Positions 1 through 10,622 of a DNA stretch of 64,000 nucleotides are shown piece by piece. The notes under the pieces were generated by a model. It had not been told where the DNA came from. It made no database searches and saw only the letters and a program-made list of their open reading frames with translations. Position 1 is the stretch's first letter. Each line of letters begins with the position of its first letter. The position numbers were made by a program, and so were the translations under genes. The stretch comes from Piscicola geometra (Eukaryota; Annelida; Clitellata; Hirudinida; Piscicolidae), in assembly GCA_943735955.1 (NCBI GenBank), contig OX030955.1, positions 5,008,093 through 5,072,092 on the forward strand. The letters run 5' to 3'.

Positions 1-1458
1 TCAAATATCATTTGATTTAGAATTTAGAAATGAATTTGATTTGATAAGATTTGAATTTAACTTTAAAAATTTATTAGATTTGCTGAGATTTATAATTTTT
101 ATCTTAGCAAATTTAATTACTTGAATCTAAAGTACTAGTTTACGCAAACTTTAAATCACTTTTTAAATCAAGTGCGAATCCAAGAGGAAGGGCATCAAGG
201 GCACGTGCCCCCCCCCCCCAGCTTAAAAAATATTTAAAACAAAATTAAGTAAGATTTTATATAATTTATAATTCGTTAAAGAATCAGTTTCTCTCTTCCA
301 ACAGCTAAAAAAATTATTTTTATAAACGAAATCGGTAAGATGTAATGAAAAAAAATTCAAAACTGAAGAAATTAAGAATATTTGCTCTAAATATTTACTA
401 TTTTATTATACATATGTTTAAACTTTGAAATTATAGGTTGGTGGAACGATTGAAATACGTTTAAAAATAGTTTTACAGAATTCTTCGTATTGGATTTCAC
501 ATTAATATATTTGTTGCATTTCATGAACTCCAAAATGGGCCTCTAAGAGACAGCATAGAAGGCGAAATAGACCAATCTAAAGGATTTTTTAAAGTTTTCT
601 AAATTAAAATTTGCAACTAAACGAAAAAAAACATTATGTGATTTGAAACAGATGTTACGATGTTCAATCCAGCGGTTAATGCTAGCTAGTATAGGTCGGA
701 CCGGGTACCCGATCTGACCGGGTACCCGCGGGTACCCGCGGGAACGGGAATGAAAATTAATTTCGGGACGGGAAAAGTCGGGAACCGGGAATAGGTTTTC
801 GGGACGGAAACGGGAACGGGAATCAACATTCAAATCGGGAACGGGAATCAACTTTTAAATCGGGAACGGGAAAAACGGGAATAACAGTTATTGGGATTGG
901 ATTCTTTAACAATGATTTTTCAGCAAACTTCTAAGTATGGAAATCTTTATTTCATCGATACTCCGTACTTAAAATAAGTATTAAATGCAATGGAAATGTA
1001 TAACAAAGCCACCATTGCCAATATCAAAATCTCCAACACTACATTTGAAGTTGTTATGCAGATTAGTTGTCCAAAGATTAGGGAGATTAGAACAAATCCC
1101 CAGTATGAAAGAATAATAGGAAAAAAGTTTGGGATAGAAGAGAAATAAATACCAAGACTTTCATTAGAAAAAATTTAATTCTATTTTTTACAGCCAGACC
1201 AAGCTGCAGTGCCTTTGAGAAAAAAAACAAATGATGGTTATTTAGACCTATTATGTTTGTTTTTATAATGTAAAAATTATAAGAAAATTATTGTACTATC
1301 AAATTATACGAATGATTTTATATTTGCAGTTGTAGAGAATAAGAAGGTTGTTAAAAAACATATTTCTAACATTATTGAAGAATTAGTAATAATGAACAAA
1401 GAAAAAAATTCAGAAGAGGATGAATTGAAAAAATATTCACAATTACGTCCCAAAAAAA

Positions 1459-1686
1459 ATGGAAAATTATAAAGATGTTTTATTTTATTGGAGTAAAATG
1501 AGCAATTTTAAAATAGTACAAGAAGTAGCCAAAATTTTGTTTAGTGTATCTGCATGTTATATTCGCTGTGAACAGAATTTTTCAATATGTGGTCGTTCAA
1601 CTTCAGACCAAAAATCATCTCATTTGAAAGCTGAAACTCTTAACGGTTTAACCCGTGTGAAAAGCAATAAAGACTTGATTGAATAA
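1459..1686 (+). pseudogene. hAT transposase C-terminal dimerisation domain remnant
   Basis: This 75-codon reading frame ends in a segment with the layout of the hAT dimerisation domain: a hydrophobic stretch (ILFSVSACYIRCEQNFS), then a serine/arginine patch around RSTSDQKSSHLKAETL, and a leucine-arginine end. The catalytic RNase H-like core and BED zinc finger are not seen in the 770 bp upstream inside the element. It is therefore a fragment of a transposase gene, not a functional one. Confidence 0.75.
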
Positions 1687-1857
1687 CTCAAAAACAATAC
1701 TTTCATTTCAATAAATATTGAAATTTATATCGTGTTTTGTTATTTCATTAAAAGAAATATTCTCTGACTTTCAAATAATAAATTTTAAGAAATTTTAGAA
1801 CTAGCAAGTTTGGGACCAGTAAAAACGGCAGCGAAAATGAATAAAAAACAAAAAGCT

Positions 1858-2105
1858 TTCGGGAACGAGTCGGGACGGGAAAAAACATTTCGGGAACGGG
1901 ACGGGATGGGAATCAAAATTCTGATGTCCCATCGGGAACGGGACGGGACGGGAATCAAAATTCTGATGTCCCATCGGGAACGGGACGGGACGGGAAAACA
2001 AATTTCGGGAACGGGACGGGAATCAAAACTCTGATGTCCCATCGGGAACGGGACGGGACGGGAAAACAAATTTCGGGAACGGGACGGGACCGGGAATGAA
2101 AAATC
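1858..2105 (+). repeat. Subterminal GGGAACGGGACGGG repeats of the hAT element
   Basis: Imperfect tandem units of GGGAACGGGACGGG alternate with short spacers such as ATCAAAATTCTGATGTCCC. A shorter, more diverged block of the same motif sits at about 735-885 near the other end. Subterminal repeats in hAT elements are typical binding sites for transposase. Confidence 0.7.
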
Positions 2106-2131
2106 GTCCATGTCCGACCTCTACTAGCTAG

Positions 2132-2980
2132 TGAAGCTAGTGAAGCTGTGTACAATGACCACTATGTGAGGCCATTGACAGCCTGGGAGATGCTGTCTGA
2201 TGAGGAGAGCACATAGCTTAGCTTGAAACCTGAGAAGCATGTTTATGAACCATGGGAGAATCTAGCTAAGATGAATATTGATAAGGATAAAGATGACACA
2301 TATGTATATGTATAAACTGAGCTCATTATTTCATCTTAGTAAAAAAAAGAAGGCTGAAAGAGTGGGATTAAGGAAACATTAAACCTTTCCCAAAATAGAC
2401 CTTGGACGAAATAGCCTTTTTTAAAATAAACATTTGACGTGTCTGAACATTATGGGTCTCTGAACAATCAATCAATCAATCAAATAAATTCCTATAGCGC
2501 TCTTTCATCAAATTCAAGAGCGCAATCTTACGGTACTTCATATGAAAGATCACCAAACGGAGTACATCAACTTCTGCACCTGAACCTTTGAGCCAAAATT
2601 AGGTGAATCTGCCTGGGCTAGAAAACCCTTCAAGATTTGGTTTCAATGATTTGAGCAAGTTATTTTCGCAAGATTTAGTTTAAACGATGTGACTTGTATA
2701 ATTATTGTAGTAATTTAAAAAAGATCTATTTCCACGTATAATTTTTTAATTTTAAAAGATTTTATTTCTTCAGATTTCGATTTAACTTTTCAAATTTGAA
2801 AAGATTTGAAAATAGTTGAGTTCAGACTTGCAAAAAAAGGTTTAACTATTAGATTTAGTTTTTAAAAAATTGAACTTGTACAATTTCAGTGGTCTTGAAG
2901 ATCATTCGGATAAACGCCATCTCAATAATATTCGTAATTTTATTTACCAATTTCATTTCACCCACCACCAATCACCATAG
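2132..2980. other. Intron or upstream sequence of the BCL11-type gene
   Basis: No coding exon was recognised. The stretch 2388-2450 contains AAAATAGACCTTGGACGAAA, related to the inverted-repeat element at 12745-12995. Around 2466 there is a short AATC repeat followed by TATAGCGCTC, a motif seen in short dispersed repeats. The last bases (CACCATAG) form the 3' splice site of the next exon. Confidence 0.5.
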
Positions 2981-4335
2981 GTTTTCAAAAACTGCAGCAA
3001 TCTAACGGTCCACAGGCGTTCTCACACCGGCGAGAAGCCCTACAAGTGCACCGTATGTCCGTACGCGTGCGCCCAGTCGAGCAAGCTCACCCGACACATG
3101 AAGACGCATGGCAATCTGAGCTCGGGAAGCCAACTCTTCAGGTCTTAATTACTGGCTTTTGGTGGTGTGCAGGCATTTTGGGAAGTATTTATTGGGGATG
3201 AGAGAGCGTTAAGAATTGGGGTGGAGTTTAAAAGAGTTAATGATAATTTTTGGATTATTCAAAAATGATTATTAGTTTTTTTAGTTAATTAATTTAAATT
3301 TGTATTTGAATTAACTATTACTATTTATTCACCCCCTACCTAGGTGCCCTGACTGCAACACTCCGTTCTCCCTCCAAAACACTCTCGACAAACACATCAG
3401 AAAGTGCAAACACAACACAAACGTCTTTCCAAACAACAATTCAAACACCACTCTTACTTTCAACAACAACAACAACAACATCAACAAAACCATACACATT
3501 CTTCCCAACAACCTGATACCATCAACAGTGACTACGACACCAAGCTATGCTGCCACCTTTTCCACCACTTTTCCTCCCTATTCACTGGCCTCGTTTGCCA
3601 ACCCCATCACCAACGTGTACATCAAAGCATCCACTACTAATACTCAAGCTTCTTCTTCGCCCTTTGACAACCCCATGAACTTGTCTTGCCGAGACCAGAA
3701 CGACGCTTTTGACAATAAGGCAAACGCGCTGAAACTTTCTAATGCAAGCCTGGCCAGTGGTAGTTTCATAAACACGACTAATATTCTTAGCAACATACAC
3801 CAAAATCCACTTTTGAACAAAAATCTTTTGAGCATCATAAACAACAACATCACTACGCTTAACAACAGCAACAACAACCTTAACAATAACAGCAACAACA
3901 ACCTTAACAACAACAACAATACAGTCAAGAATGATGCAACCGCAAGCAACAGCAATTCATTGTACATTGAGATAACGCCTAATGGAGAAAGTACAAATTA
4001 TAACGATAATGATGACGAAGAAGGAGACACTGATGGGAGAACTGTTAACACCGCTGTTAACAGCAATGATAACAGCAATGGTGGTTATGGCGATGATGAT
4101 GACAACGCTGAGAATGATGATGTTGATGATGACGATGATGAGAATACGTGCGACACATCCGTCTATGCAAGCACTCTTCTTTCTAACTTTAACGGTGGTA
4201 ATGATAACATTGACAATAATCTTAAGCAGGATGATGATGGAGCTACAAATCTCAAAATAACCAACAAAAAGATGTTTGCTGTTAATGGCGATAATTGCGA
4301 TACTGATAAAAGCAAAGAAAAAGAGAGCCAACATA

Positions 4336-4374
<39 letters not shown>

Positions 4375-4505
4375 TGAGTAATTTAAATGTCGGTGAAAAG
4401 GGTGTTTTGAAAGATGAAAATGTTGAAGATTGTAGAAATGATATAACTGGAGAGTCAAATTGTGTTGTCTCTACAAAAAATGTAAAGAGTATCTTGAAAG
4501 CTTAG
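2981..4505 (+). CDS. BCL11: BCL11-family C2H2 zinc-finger transcription factor, 3' exons (partial)
   Basis: Two exons are visible: 2981-3141 and 3344-4505, joined in frame (AG|G). The first encodes [20 protein letters not shown] and [17 protein letters not shown], which match the last fingers of vertebrate BCL11A/B almost residue for residue. The second begins with [20 protein letters not shown], the equivalent of the final BCL11 finger. BCL11 proteins are nuclear DNA-binding repressors that recruit chromatin remodelling complexes. After the last finger comes a long lineage-specific tail: polar and N-rich (about 3780-3960), then acidic with D/E runs (about 4000-4370), ending KSILKA before TAG at 4503-4505. 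Earlier exons, including the N-terminal motif and first fingers, lie outside the window. Confidence 0.9.
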
Positions 4506-6635
4506 GAAATCTCTGATTTCTTGACAACCTCAACATTTCAATAGAGTTATACTTGTATGCTTTCAATTGTCGAACTGAAGTAATATTTTAAAGTCTATCC
4601 ATCTTGTCTATTGTTTGATAATGATAGTTTTTAGCAAAAACTTAAATATTCTAAAAAATATTTTTCAATGTCTAAAACAATTATTTCAATTTTTTGTTCA
4701 TTTTAAAACTATATTTATTTTTTTCTAAATATTTTCTTTTTTTTAAATAACTATAAAATTCTTATATAATAAGTTTTTATCAACCAATATAGTTTGATAG
4801 ATTTTTAAATACATGCTTTTTTGTTGAACTATTACATGTTTCATTAATTTCATCTTTTTAAATTCCTTAGGAATATATAAACTTTTATATAGTGTATATA
4901 AAACAATCGTTATTGTTGAAAGCATTGTCAGAGATATATTGTTTTTGTTTTCGGATTTTTCCATTTCTCCAAAGGGTCGTCTTGTTAGAAATTTTCCACC
5001 ATACACTCACCCGCACATAACGACAATTTTAAAATGGCCGTCAATGTTCGTTATTGTCGGTAGGCCTTAAGCGCCATTGCTGTTTTTATGTTTGCCTCAT
5101 TTGTAGAAAGAACCTCTTGGACATTACAGTGTCTTGATGCCGCAATGCAACTATTTAGCCTAAATAATTTAGGAGAGTCTGTAAAAGACGCTTGCAATTT
5201 TATAGATCTTAAAATCGCTTTGGAAAGTGGGTGGTTGATATTTTGAGGACCGTTTTTAATGTCGTTGACACTGTTTTTCAGTCGTTTATTATATAAATTC
5301 TTATCCTTTCTCACTTCAATTTCAAGTTGTAGAGCCGTTGATTGAAAGTGCTTTAATGATTTGATACATCAAGTGATCTTGTTTTTATCGTTAATTAAAA
5401 ATTTGGTTTTAAATAAATATAATAAGTTATTGAATTTATAAAAATTTGTTACTGCTATAATTGATAATGACGCTTCTATCACTAAAGACCAGTTATTGAA
5501 TATGTGCACAATATTTTAGATAGTTTATTTGTTACCTTTGTCATTCGTTAAACATTTGTTGATGTTTTTAATTCTGTTAAGAAACAAAAACTGTTTACAT
5601 ATTTTAAAGCTTCAACAAATTATATTTCTAAAGCGCCTTTGCACCCGTTAATCGATTAATGCCTCGACTGATATCACTGATCTGTAATCATTAAAGCGGC
5701 ATTTCAAAAAAGTTTGATTCAGAAAAACTATTAATTATATTAACAGTTTGATTATAAAATAATTAATAATTATTTTCTTTCAAGCAATGGCGTAAACTTT
5801 TTGGAAAAGTCTTTTCCTCCATAATGCAAGTGCCATGCCTTCCCAGAAGCCTAATTCTTCGCCCCTTCAAACCTTGAGAAACACCATATCGAAGCCTCAC
5901 AAAGTAGCAATCGTATAAACGTGTCTTAAGAGCCCTGACCTCTGATCATTTATAAATTATAATTTCATGTTTGCAGATTCACGCCTCGTTAATAATATTC
6001 ATCGTTGTATTGTGTCTTTGCATCCACCTATCTATTTATTCATTTCTATACTGGCTGTTGTATTACGACTGTCATCAAAGAATCCTTATGCTAAATGTTT
6101 GGAACTCTTTATTAGTAATACAATATTTTTAACAGCATTTTTTTCTGATTCGAATAATAATATTTTCTAAGTATATCTGAAGCTTTTAATTAAAAATTAT
6201 TATATTAGAAAAATGACTAAAAAGTTCGTTGGCACACACACTGAAAATCCGAAAAATAAAAAGTTAGAGTAAACGAAAATTAGAAGAGAGCGAAAGTTAG
6301 GACCGATGAATGGTGATTCACAAACGAGTATTTGAATTTATTTAAAGTTTTTGGTTTATCTTCATTTTTAAATTTCTATTTTATGAAGTTTTGAGAATGG
6401 GTAAAAATGCAAGAAAAAGTATGTAATTCTTAGATGGATGAAAGGATATCTTGTTATACTTTTATGTTCCTGGTCGCGGTTTTAATATAAGCTTGCCAGT
6501 CTGTGAAATATCGAAAACACCTTTTATTAATATATTAAAAATGGGATCAATTGTAATTATAACTAATTAAAATTAACACCAGTATTTAAATATAATATTT
6601 TAATAATTTCCCCTACAAAAGGAAGTCTCTATTTA
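4506..6635. other. Intergenic region between BCL11-type gene and CNEP1R1
   Basis: AT-rich sequence between two convergent genes. Two minus-strand reading frames of 87 codons (4743-5006 and 5051-5314) have no similarity I recognise and no clear splice partners. I see no RNA gene or long repeat. Confidence 0.5.
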
Positions 6636-7779
6636 TTAAAATTGAAATCTATGGCTCACATCGTCACAAGACATGTTGTAGTCTGCCAGAACCAATCGAG
6701 ATCTGCTTGCAATTCTGTGAGATGAATGTTTGGGTAGATAGAAATTCAGTTAGGAAAGATCATATTGCGTTCAATAAAAAAACATAACACAATTACCCTT
6801 GATTAACCACAACCCTTTTCTCGATTCCCAATATTAATTTTAACACCCTTTTCAAATCTTACCACCTTCCTATCAACTCATCTCTACCCAACCAACATGT
6901 AGGGAGCGATGACTCTGTCGTGGATGCCGGATAGAAAGAGAATGCAGAGAAGAAGACTGCTGCATGTAAAAACCATGTGGTTTGAAAGGGAATCAAGAAA
7001 AGATACCTGAAATGGTAAAATAATTAACTGAATAAAATTTTTATATTAGAAATGTTTAAATATTCTGGAGCTTTTTTTAATTAATTCCAATTTTTTTAAT
7101 AGAAAATATGTTAAATAATGAGATTTTTAATGAATTTGATATGACTTAATGGTTTTGATGTGTTTATCAGGAGACCTTGTAGGTTTCTACATCTGTTAAC
7201 CAGTAAAATGCTCCTACCACAGTAAAGAGTGCCGTTACAAGCAAAACAACTGTTAACATTGAATTGTGTGTGAAAGGTAAGTTTTATTTTATATGCATTA
7301 ACTTTTTTCCAAATTCCTTTAATAAAAACTAGCTATTTATCATGGGTGGCGATCCTGGGGGGGTCTTGGGGTCAGGACCGCCGCCCATGTGAAGGGGTAT
7401 TTAGGTAAGCAAAGAATATTTTTGTTTTAGACAGATATCACTATAACTAAACATCATAGGTGGCGATCTTGGGGCGATCCTGGGGTCAGGACCCCTCCAG
7501 GATCCCCGCCCATGCTATTTATAAACTTTCAAGTTTAAAGTAAACATTATTGTAAGAAGATTGCAATCAAATAAAGGTAACACGAAATAAAAAGAAAGAT
7601 AAATTGAGTAAACCAACTTCTCCACTTGACAGTAATCGGTTGAAGCTGGGATATTACTTCTGTTAATCTTCTTTCGAAGGCTTTCAAATCTAATAAAAAG
7701 TATTTTCATTTTAAAGCTTTTTTATATATTTTAAAATTTGAATAAATATGTGTATACCTTCAGTCTGCTCAGAAGACAT
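6636..7779 (-). CDS. CNEP1R1: Nuclear envelope phosphatase regulatory subunit 1 (TMEM188)
   Basis: Five exons on the minus strand: 7758-7779, 7618-7689, 7176-7249, 6897-7006 and 6636-6714, total 357 nt, 118 residues (human about 125). All junction phases agree. The start MSSEQTE-DLKAFERRLTE matches the human N-terminus, followed by two membrane segments and the conserved motifs WLTDVETYKVSF, GIHDRVIAPYI and LADYNMSCDD. The protein binds the phosphatase CTDNEP1 at the ER and nuclear envelope, and the pair dephosphorylates lipin to control phosphatidate and triglyceride synthesis. The last seven codons after SCDD differ from vertebrates. A GTGAGC donor follows SCDD exactly, so a further C-terminal exon is possible, but I did not find one. 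Confidence 0.9.
7341..7389. repeat. Short C/G-rich hairpin element, copy 1
   Basis: The copy runs from CATGGGTGGCGATCCTGGGG to GGACCGCCGCCCATG, so the ends are inverted repeats. It lies in intron 2 of CNEP1R1. Related copies are at 7455-7514, 17309-17405, 40611-40696 and (one arm) 41272-41294. Confidence 0.7.
7455..7514. repeat. Short C/G-rich hairpin element, copy 2
   Basis: CATAGGTGGCGATC opens the element and CAGGATCCCCGCCCATG closes it, in inverted orientation. It is 65 bp downstream of copy 1 in the same CNEP1R1 intron. Confidence 0.7.
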
Positions 7780-7937
7780 TTTAGCGCCTGACACTATTTG
7801 GAAATCACGTAAACTTTATTAATTATAATATCGTTTGGGCTTTAAAAACACAGAAATGTAATTCGGCATTTAAATCAAAAACATGACGACATTTATTTAT
7901 CAATAAAAATTAAAATATAATCTAATATTGAAGGAGA
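7780..7937. promoter_or_regulatory. Putative bidirectional promoter of CNEP1R1 and the TSSK-like kinase
   Basis: The two start codons diverge and are only 158 bp apart (7779 minus, 7938 plus). The spacer is AT-rich with no further coding sequence, so both 5' UTRs and core promoters must share it or overlap. No TATA box was assigned with confidence. Confidence 0.5.
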
Positions 7938-9063
7938 ATGCCTAAAGACGATACAAAAACTCCTCCAATTCTTTTAAGCCACGGATACATACTTACAAAT
8001 GAGTTACTCGGCAGTGGGACATTTAGCTCTGTATACGGAGCCTACTCGAAGACGATGAAGTTTGAGGTGGCTGTAAAAGTTATACAAAAAGTTGCAGGAG
8101 TCAAAGTTTTTTTGACAAAGTTTTTACCAAGAGAACTTCAGATAATGAAAGAACTCCAACATCCAAACATTATTAATTTCATCCAAGCATTAGAAACTAA
8201 CTTAAAAGTATGTATACAATTTTGCATATTAGTCAATTCTTAAGTAAAACTTCTCTTTAACATTCACTTAGATTTACATAATCCTAGAAAGAGTTAGGGG
8301 ACCCAGTTTGTTATTACTAGTTCAGGTTCGAGGGCGGTTGATGGATAGCCAGGCTGCTAACATTTTATTTCAACTTCTCAACGGAATTGGCTATTGCCAC
8401 AATAAAGGTATATCTCACAGAGATCTCAAAGCTGAAAACATTCTCCTTGATTACGCTGGAATTGTTCGAATAATTGATTTCGGGTTCGCTAGAGCGGGCT
8501 TTTCTCTAAACGAAAGAGAATCCAAAAGCACCACTTTTTGTGGAAGTTATGCCTATGCTTGTCCAGAAATATTGCGTGGAGTTCCGTACATACCTCCTCT
8601 AGCAGACATATGGAGTCTGGGAGTGATCTTGTACATCATGGTAAAACAAATTATAAACGCATTAACAATCTTCCATATTCAGAATTTTTCCCACATGGAC
8701 ACTAATAAAGATTTATTATTGAGATCTGTATAGATTAATTCCAATCTAATTTGATAATCAATCTCTACATTTTGTTTAAAGATATTTTTGAACTCTTCCA
8801 TCCACCAGGTATACGGAAGGCTACCCTTCGAAGACGACAACGTCAAGAAGTTGGTCAGGTTGATAATGCAAGGTCCTATTTTCTTACCGAATGTCGATGT
8901 GAGTTCGAAATGCAAGAAGGTCATCAACAAACTTCTATCGCACGAAACAATACGACCATACGTGGGCCAAATTATTGAATATGATTGGTTCAAGGGGCTG
9001 ATTCTGGATCAAACCATGGTTACCTCATCTCCTTCTGAATTCGGACTGGAAGGGGCAGGGTAA
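7938..9063 (+). CDS. Testis-specific-type serine/threonine protein kinase (TSSK family)
   Basis: Three exons, 7938-8207, 8272-8640 and 8809-9063, all phase 0, give 297 residues, which is full length for TSSK1/2/3/6-like kinases. Visible elements: glycine loop GSGTFSSV (residues 25-32), VAVK with catalytic lysine 47, FLPRELQIM, HRDLKAEN (139-146), DFG at 159-161, TFCGSYAYACPEIL and WSLGVILYIM. These closely follow the TSSK family pattern (FCGSPAYAAPE, DIWSLGVILYIM). TSSKs phosphorylate sperm proteins during spermatid maturation. The catalytic K, HRD and DFG residues are all present, so an active kinase is expected. The substrate-side segment after helix alphaC (RVRGPSLLLLVQ) is unusually hydrophobic. 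It shares a 158-bp spacer with CNEP1R1. Confidence 0.92.
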
Positions 9064-9638
9064 AAAGTGAATTTATTTTTTCGAGAGATGGGGAGGAGAG
9101 GAGGAGAAAGTAAATGGTCCGAAAATATAATAAGCCTTTTTAATTGCATGCATTAACCCATTAATTTTGTTTTTTTCTATAGTTTTATAAAACTGCTAAT
9201 ATATTTGTATAGTTTGTATAAAAATGCTATGAAGATTCTAATGAATATTTTTAAAAATTATAAAATATATTCGTTTTACACTGGCTAAACGTGATCAATA
9301 AAATCTGTAATGCAAGCATTAAAAATATTTGAAGCAGTAAAATTTACTGCTTCCAATGATATTTTTTAATGGAATATTTCAGCTTATTAATTTAAATTTC
9401 TGGCCCACTAATTTCTGACTTTCTTGAACCAGTCTATTACGGTCATTGGAGTGATGTCGATTCTCTGAGAACCCCTCTTTACACGCAGCTGTACTGATGG
9501 ACAATACTCTCACTTTCATTTTTGTGTTTCTCCACCAGTGTAGGACATGGTCTTGACTTCTATTTCCGCTTTTAAATTTGAAATTGCTAAAGTAGCTCAA
9601 ACAGAGTGTTTGCGTCAAACTTATTGATTATTGATATC
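9064..9638. other. Intergenic spacer between the kinase and tRNA-Val
   Basis: AT-rich. A minus-strand frame at 9379-9618 contains CKEGFSENR and, in the neighbouring frame, TVIDWFKKV. This vaguely recalls an ISXO2-like transposase N-terminus, but the resemblance is too weak to call. Confidence 0.3.
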
Positions 9639-9711
9639 GGTTCCGTAGTGTAGTGGTTATCACGCTCGCCTCACACGCGAGAGGTCCTGGGTTCGAAACC
9701 CAGCGAAACCA
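9639..9711 (+). tRNA. tRNA-Val(CAC): tRNA-Val (anticodon CAC)
   Basis: A 73-nt cloverleaf without intron. The D arm carries TAGTGTAGTGGTTATCAC (A box). The anticodon stem is CTCGC/GCGAG (9665-9669 with 9677-9681) around the loop CTCACAC, with CAC at 9672-9674. The T arm is CTGGG/CCCAG around TTCGAAA (B box). The acceptor stem GGTTCCG/CGAAACC has one C-A mismatch at the fifth pair, and A9711 is the discriminator. Short T runs follow the gene, consistent with Pol III termination. Confidence 0.93.
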
Positions 9712-10622
9712 TCTTTTGGTCTAGACGATTTTTTGAAAGCTTTTATTTAAAAAAGATTTTTATAAAAAGAATAATAAAAAAATATTCTATTTTATTCAGA
9801 CAGAATAATCAATTGTTTAAGCCTTCAATATTTCTAATATTTCTTCCAACATGGGACCATCCGTAAATACAAGTTTACTAAATAGTTATGGGTCAGGGAG
9901 GTCTAAACCAGATCCCTTAATTGTGAAAGTTTTCAGGGGGAGGGAGGATCAGACTTACTGATGAGATAAACAGTTGTCAATTTTGATTTACTGGTAACAA
10001 TATTTTTAACATTTTCTTTGTTTCGGAACTTTAATCTTGATACTGTTGTCAAATCGATTTGTTAGGTTTCATGTATGCTATGGTGCCAATAAAAAGTAAC
10101 GCTTTGTTTTTTGAATCTCTTACCTTTTTTTAATTTTATAGAAAAAATAAACTTTCTTAACTTCATTTGAATAGTTGTATATTTTCTTGCGCCACACAAG
10201 TAATATGTTTTGTTTAAATCTTTCGTTTGCAGTAGAGATAATTAATTTACAACGCATGCTGGACATTGCTTTTCTAGAAAGTTAAATTTTTTGTGCGACC
10301 GATAAATAACAAATTTTATGAATTATCAAAAGTTGACATGGAAGGAACATAATAAAGACAGCTAAAAGAAACATGTCCCTTTTTGTTTGATGTGTGCTGA
10401 TGAAGAACACCGTTTGCTCTGAAAAGCTTGTTAACATTTTCTAAAACAAATCGATGAAGACACCGTGATTCTATAATCAACCGAATCTATTGAAACACTT
10501 TCACGGCACCTTTTCGCGTAAAAGAATAAAAGCAGAGCAATTAAAATCAAAGCACAAAACAAAACTTTATACAAACGAAACTCTTTTACAAGACAGCAGC
10601 ATTTCCTCAAAAAAAATCTCCA
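9712..10622. other. Intergenic region between tRNA-Val and the 3' end of DNAJC7
   Basis: No exon, RNA gene or repeat array recognised. AATAAA-type signals near 10527 in either orientation could serve DNAJC7 polyadenylation, but this is not certain. Confidence 0.4.

Larger units (their letters stand above)
690..2123 (+). mobile_element. hAT-superfamily DNA transposon, internally deleted
   Basis: The 8-bp sequence CTAGCTAG lies at 682-689 and again at 2124-2131, directly flanking the element. The outer ends are inverted repeats: TATAGGTCGGA at 690-700 and, read from the other side, TAGAGGTCGGA at 2113-2123, with one mismatch. An 8-bp target duplication and short TIRs are diagnostic of hAT elements. 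Inside, 1459-1686 encodes a hAT C-terminal dimerisation motif. At only about 1.43 kb the element lacks room for a full transposase, so it is a deleted copy. Both subterminal regions (about 700-885 and 1858-2100) carry GGGAACGGGACGGG-type repeats in the same orientation. Confidence 0.9.

Noticed and set aside
1785..2155. Arg/Pro/Phe-rich reading frames on both strands
   Set aside because: They are frames of the hAT subterminal repeats, not genes.
4743..5314. Two 87-codon minus-strand frames as a gene
   Set aside because: No recognised motif, no consistent splice sites, AT-rich composition.
9379..9618. Possible ISXO2-like transposase fragment on the minus strand
   Set aside because: Resemblance rests on a few residues and needs a frameshift, which is too weak to annotate.
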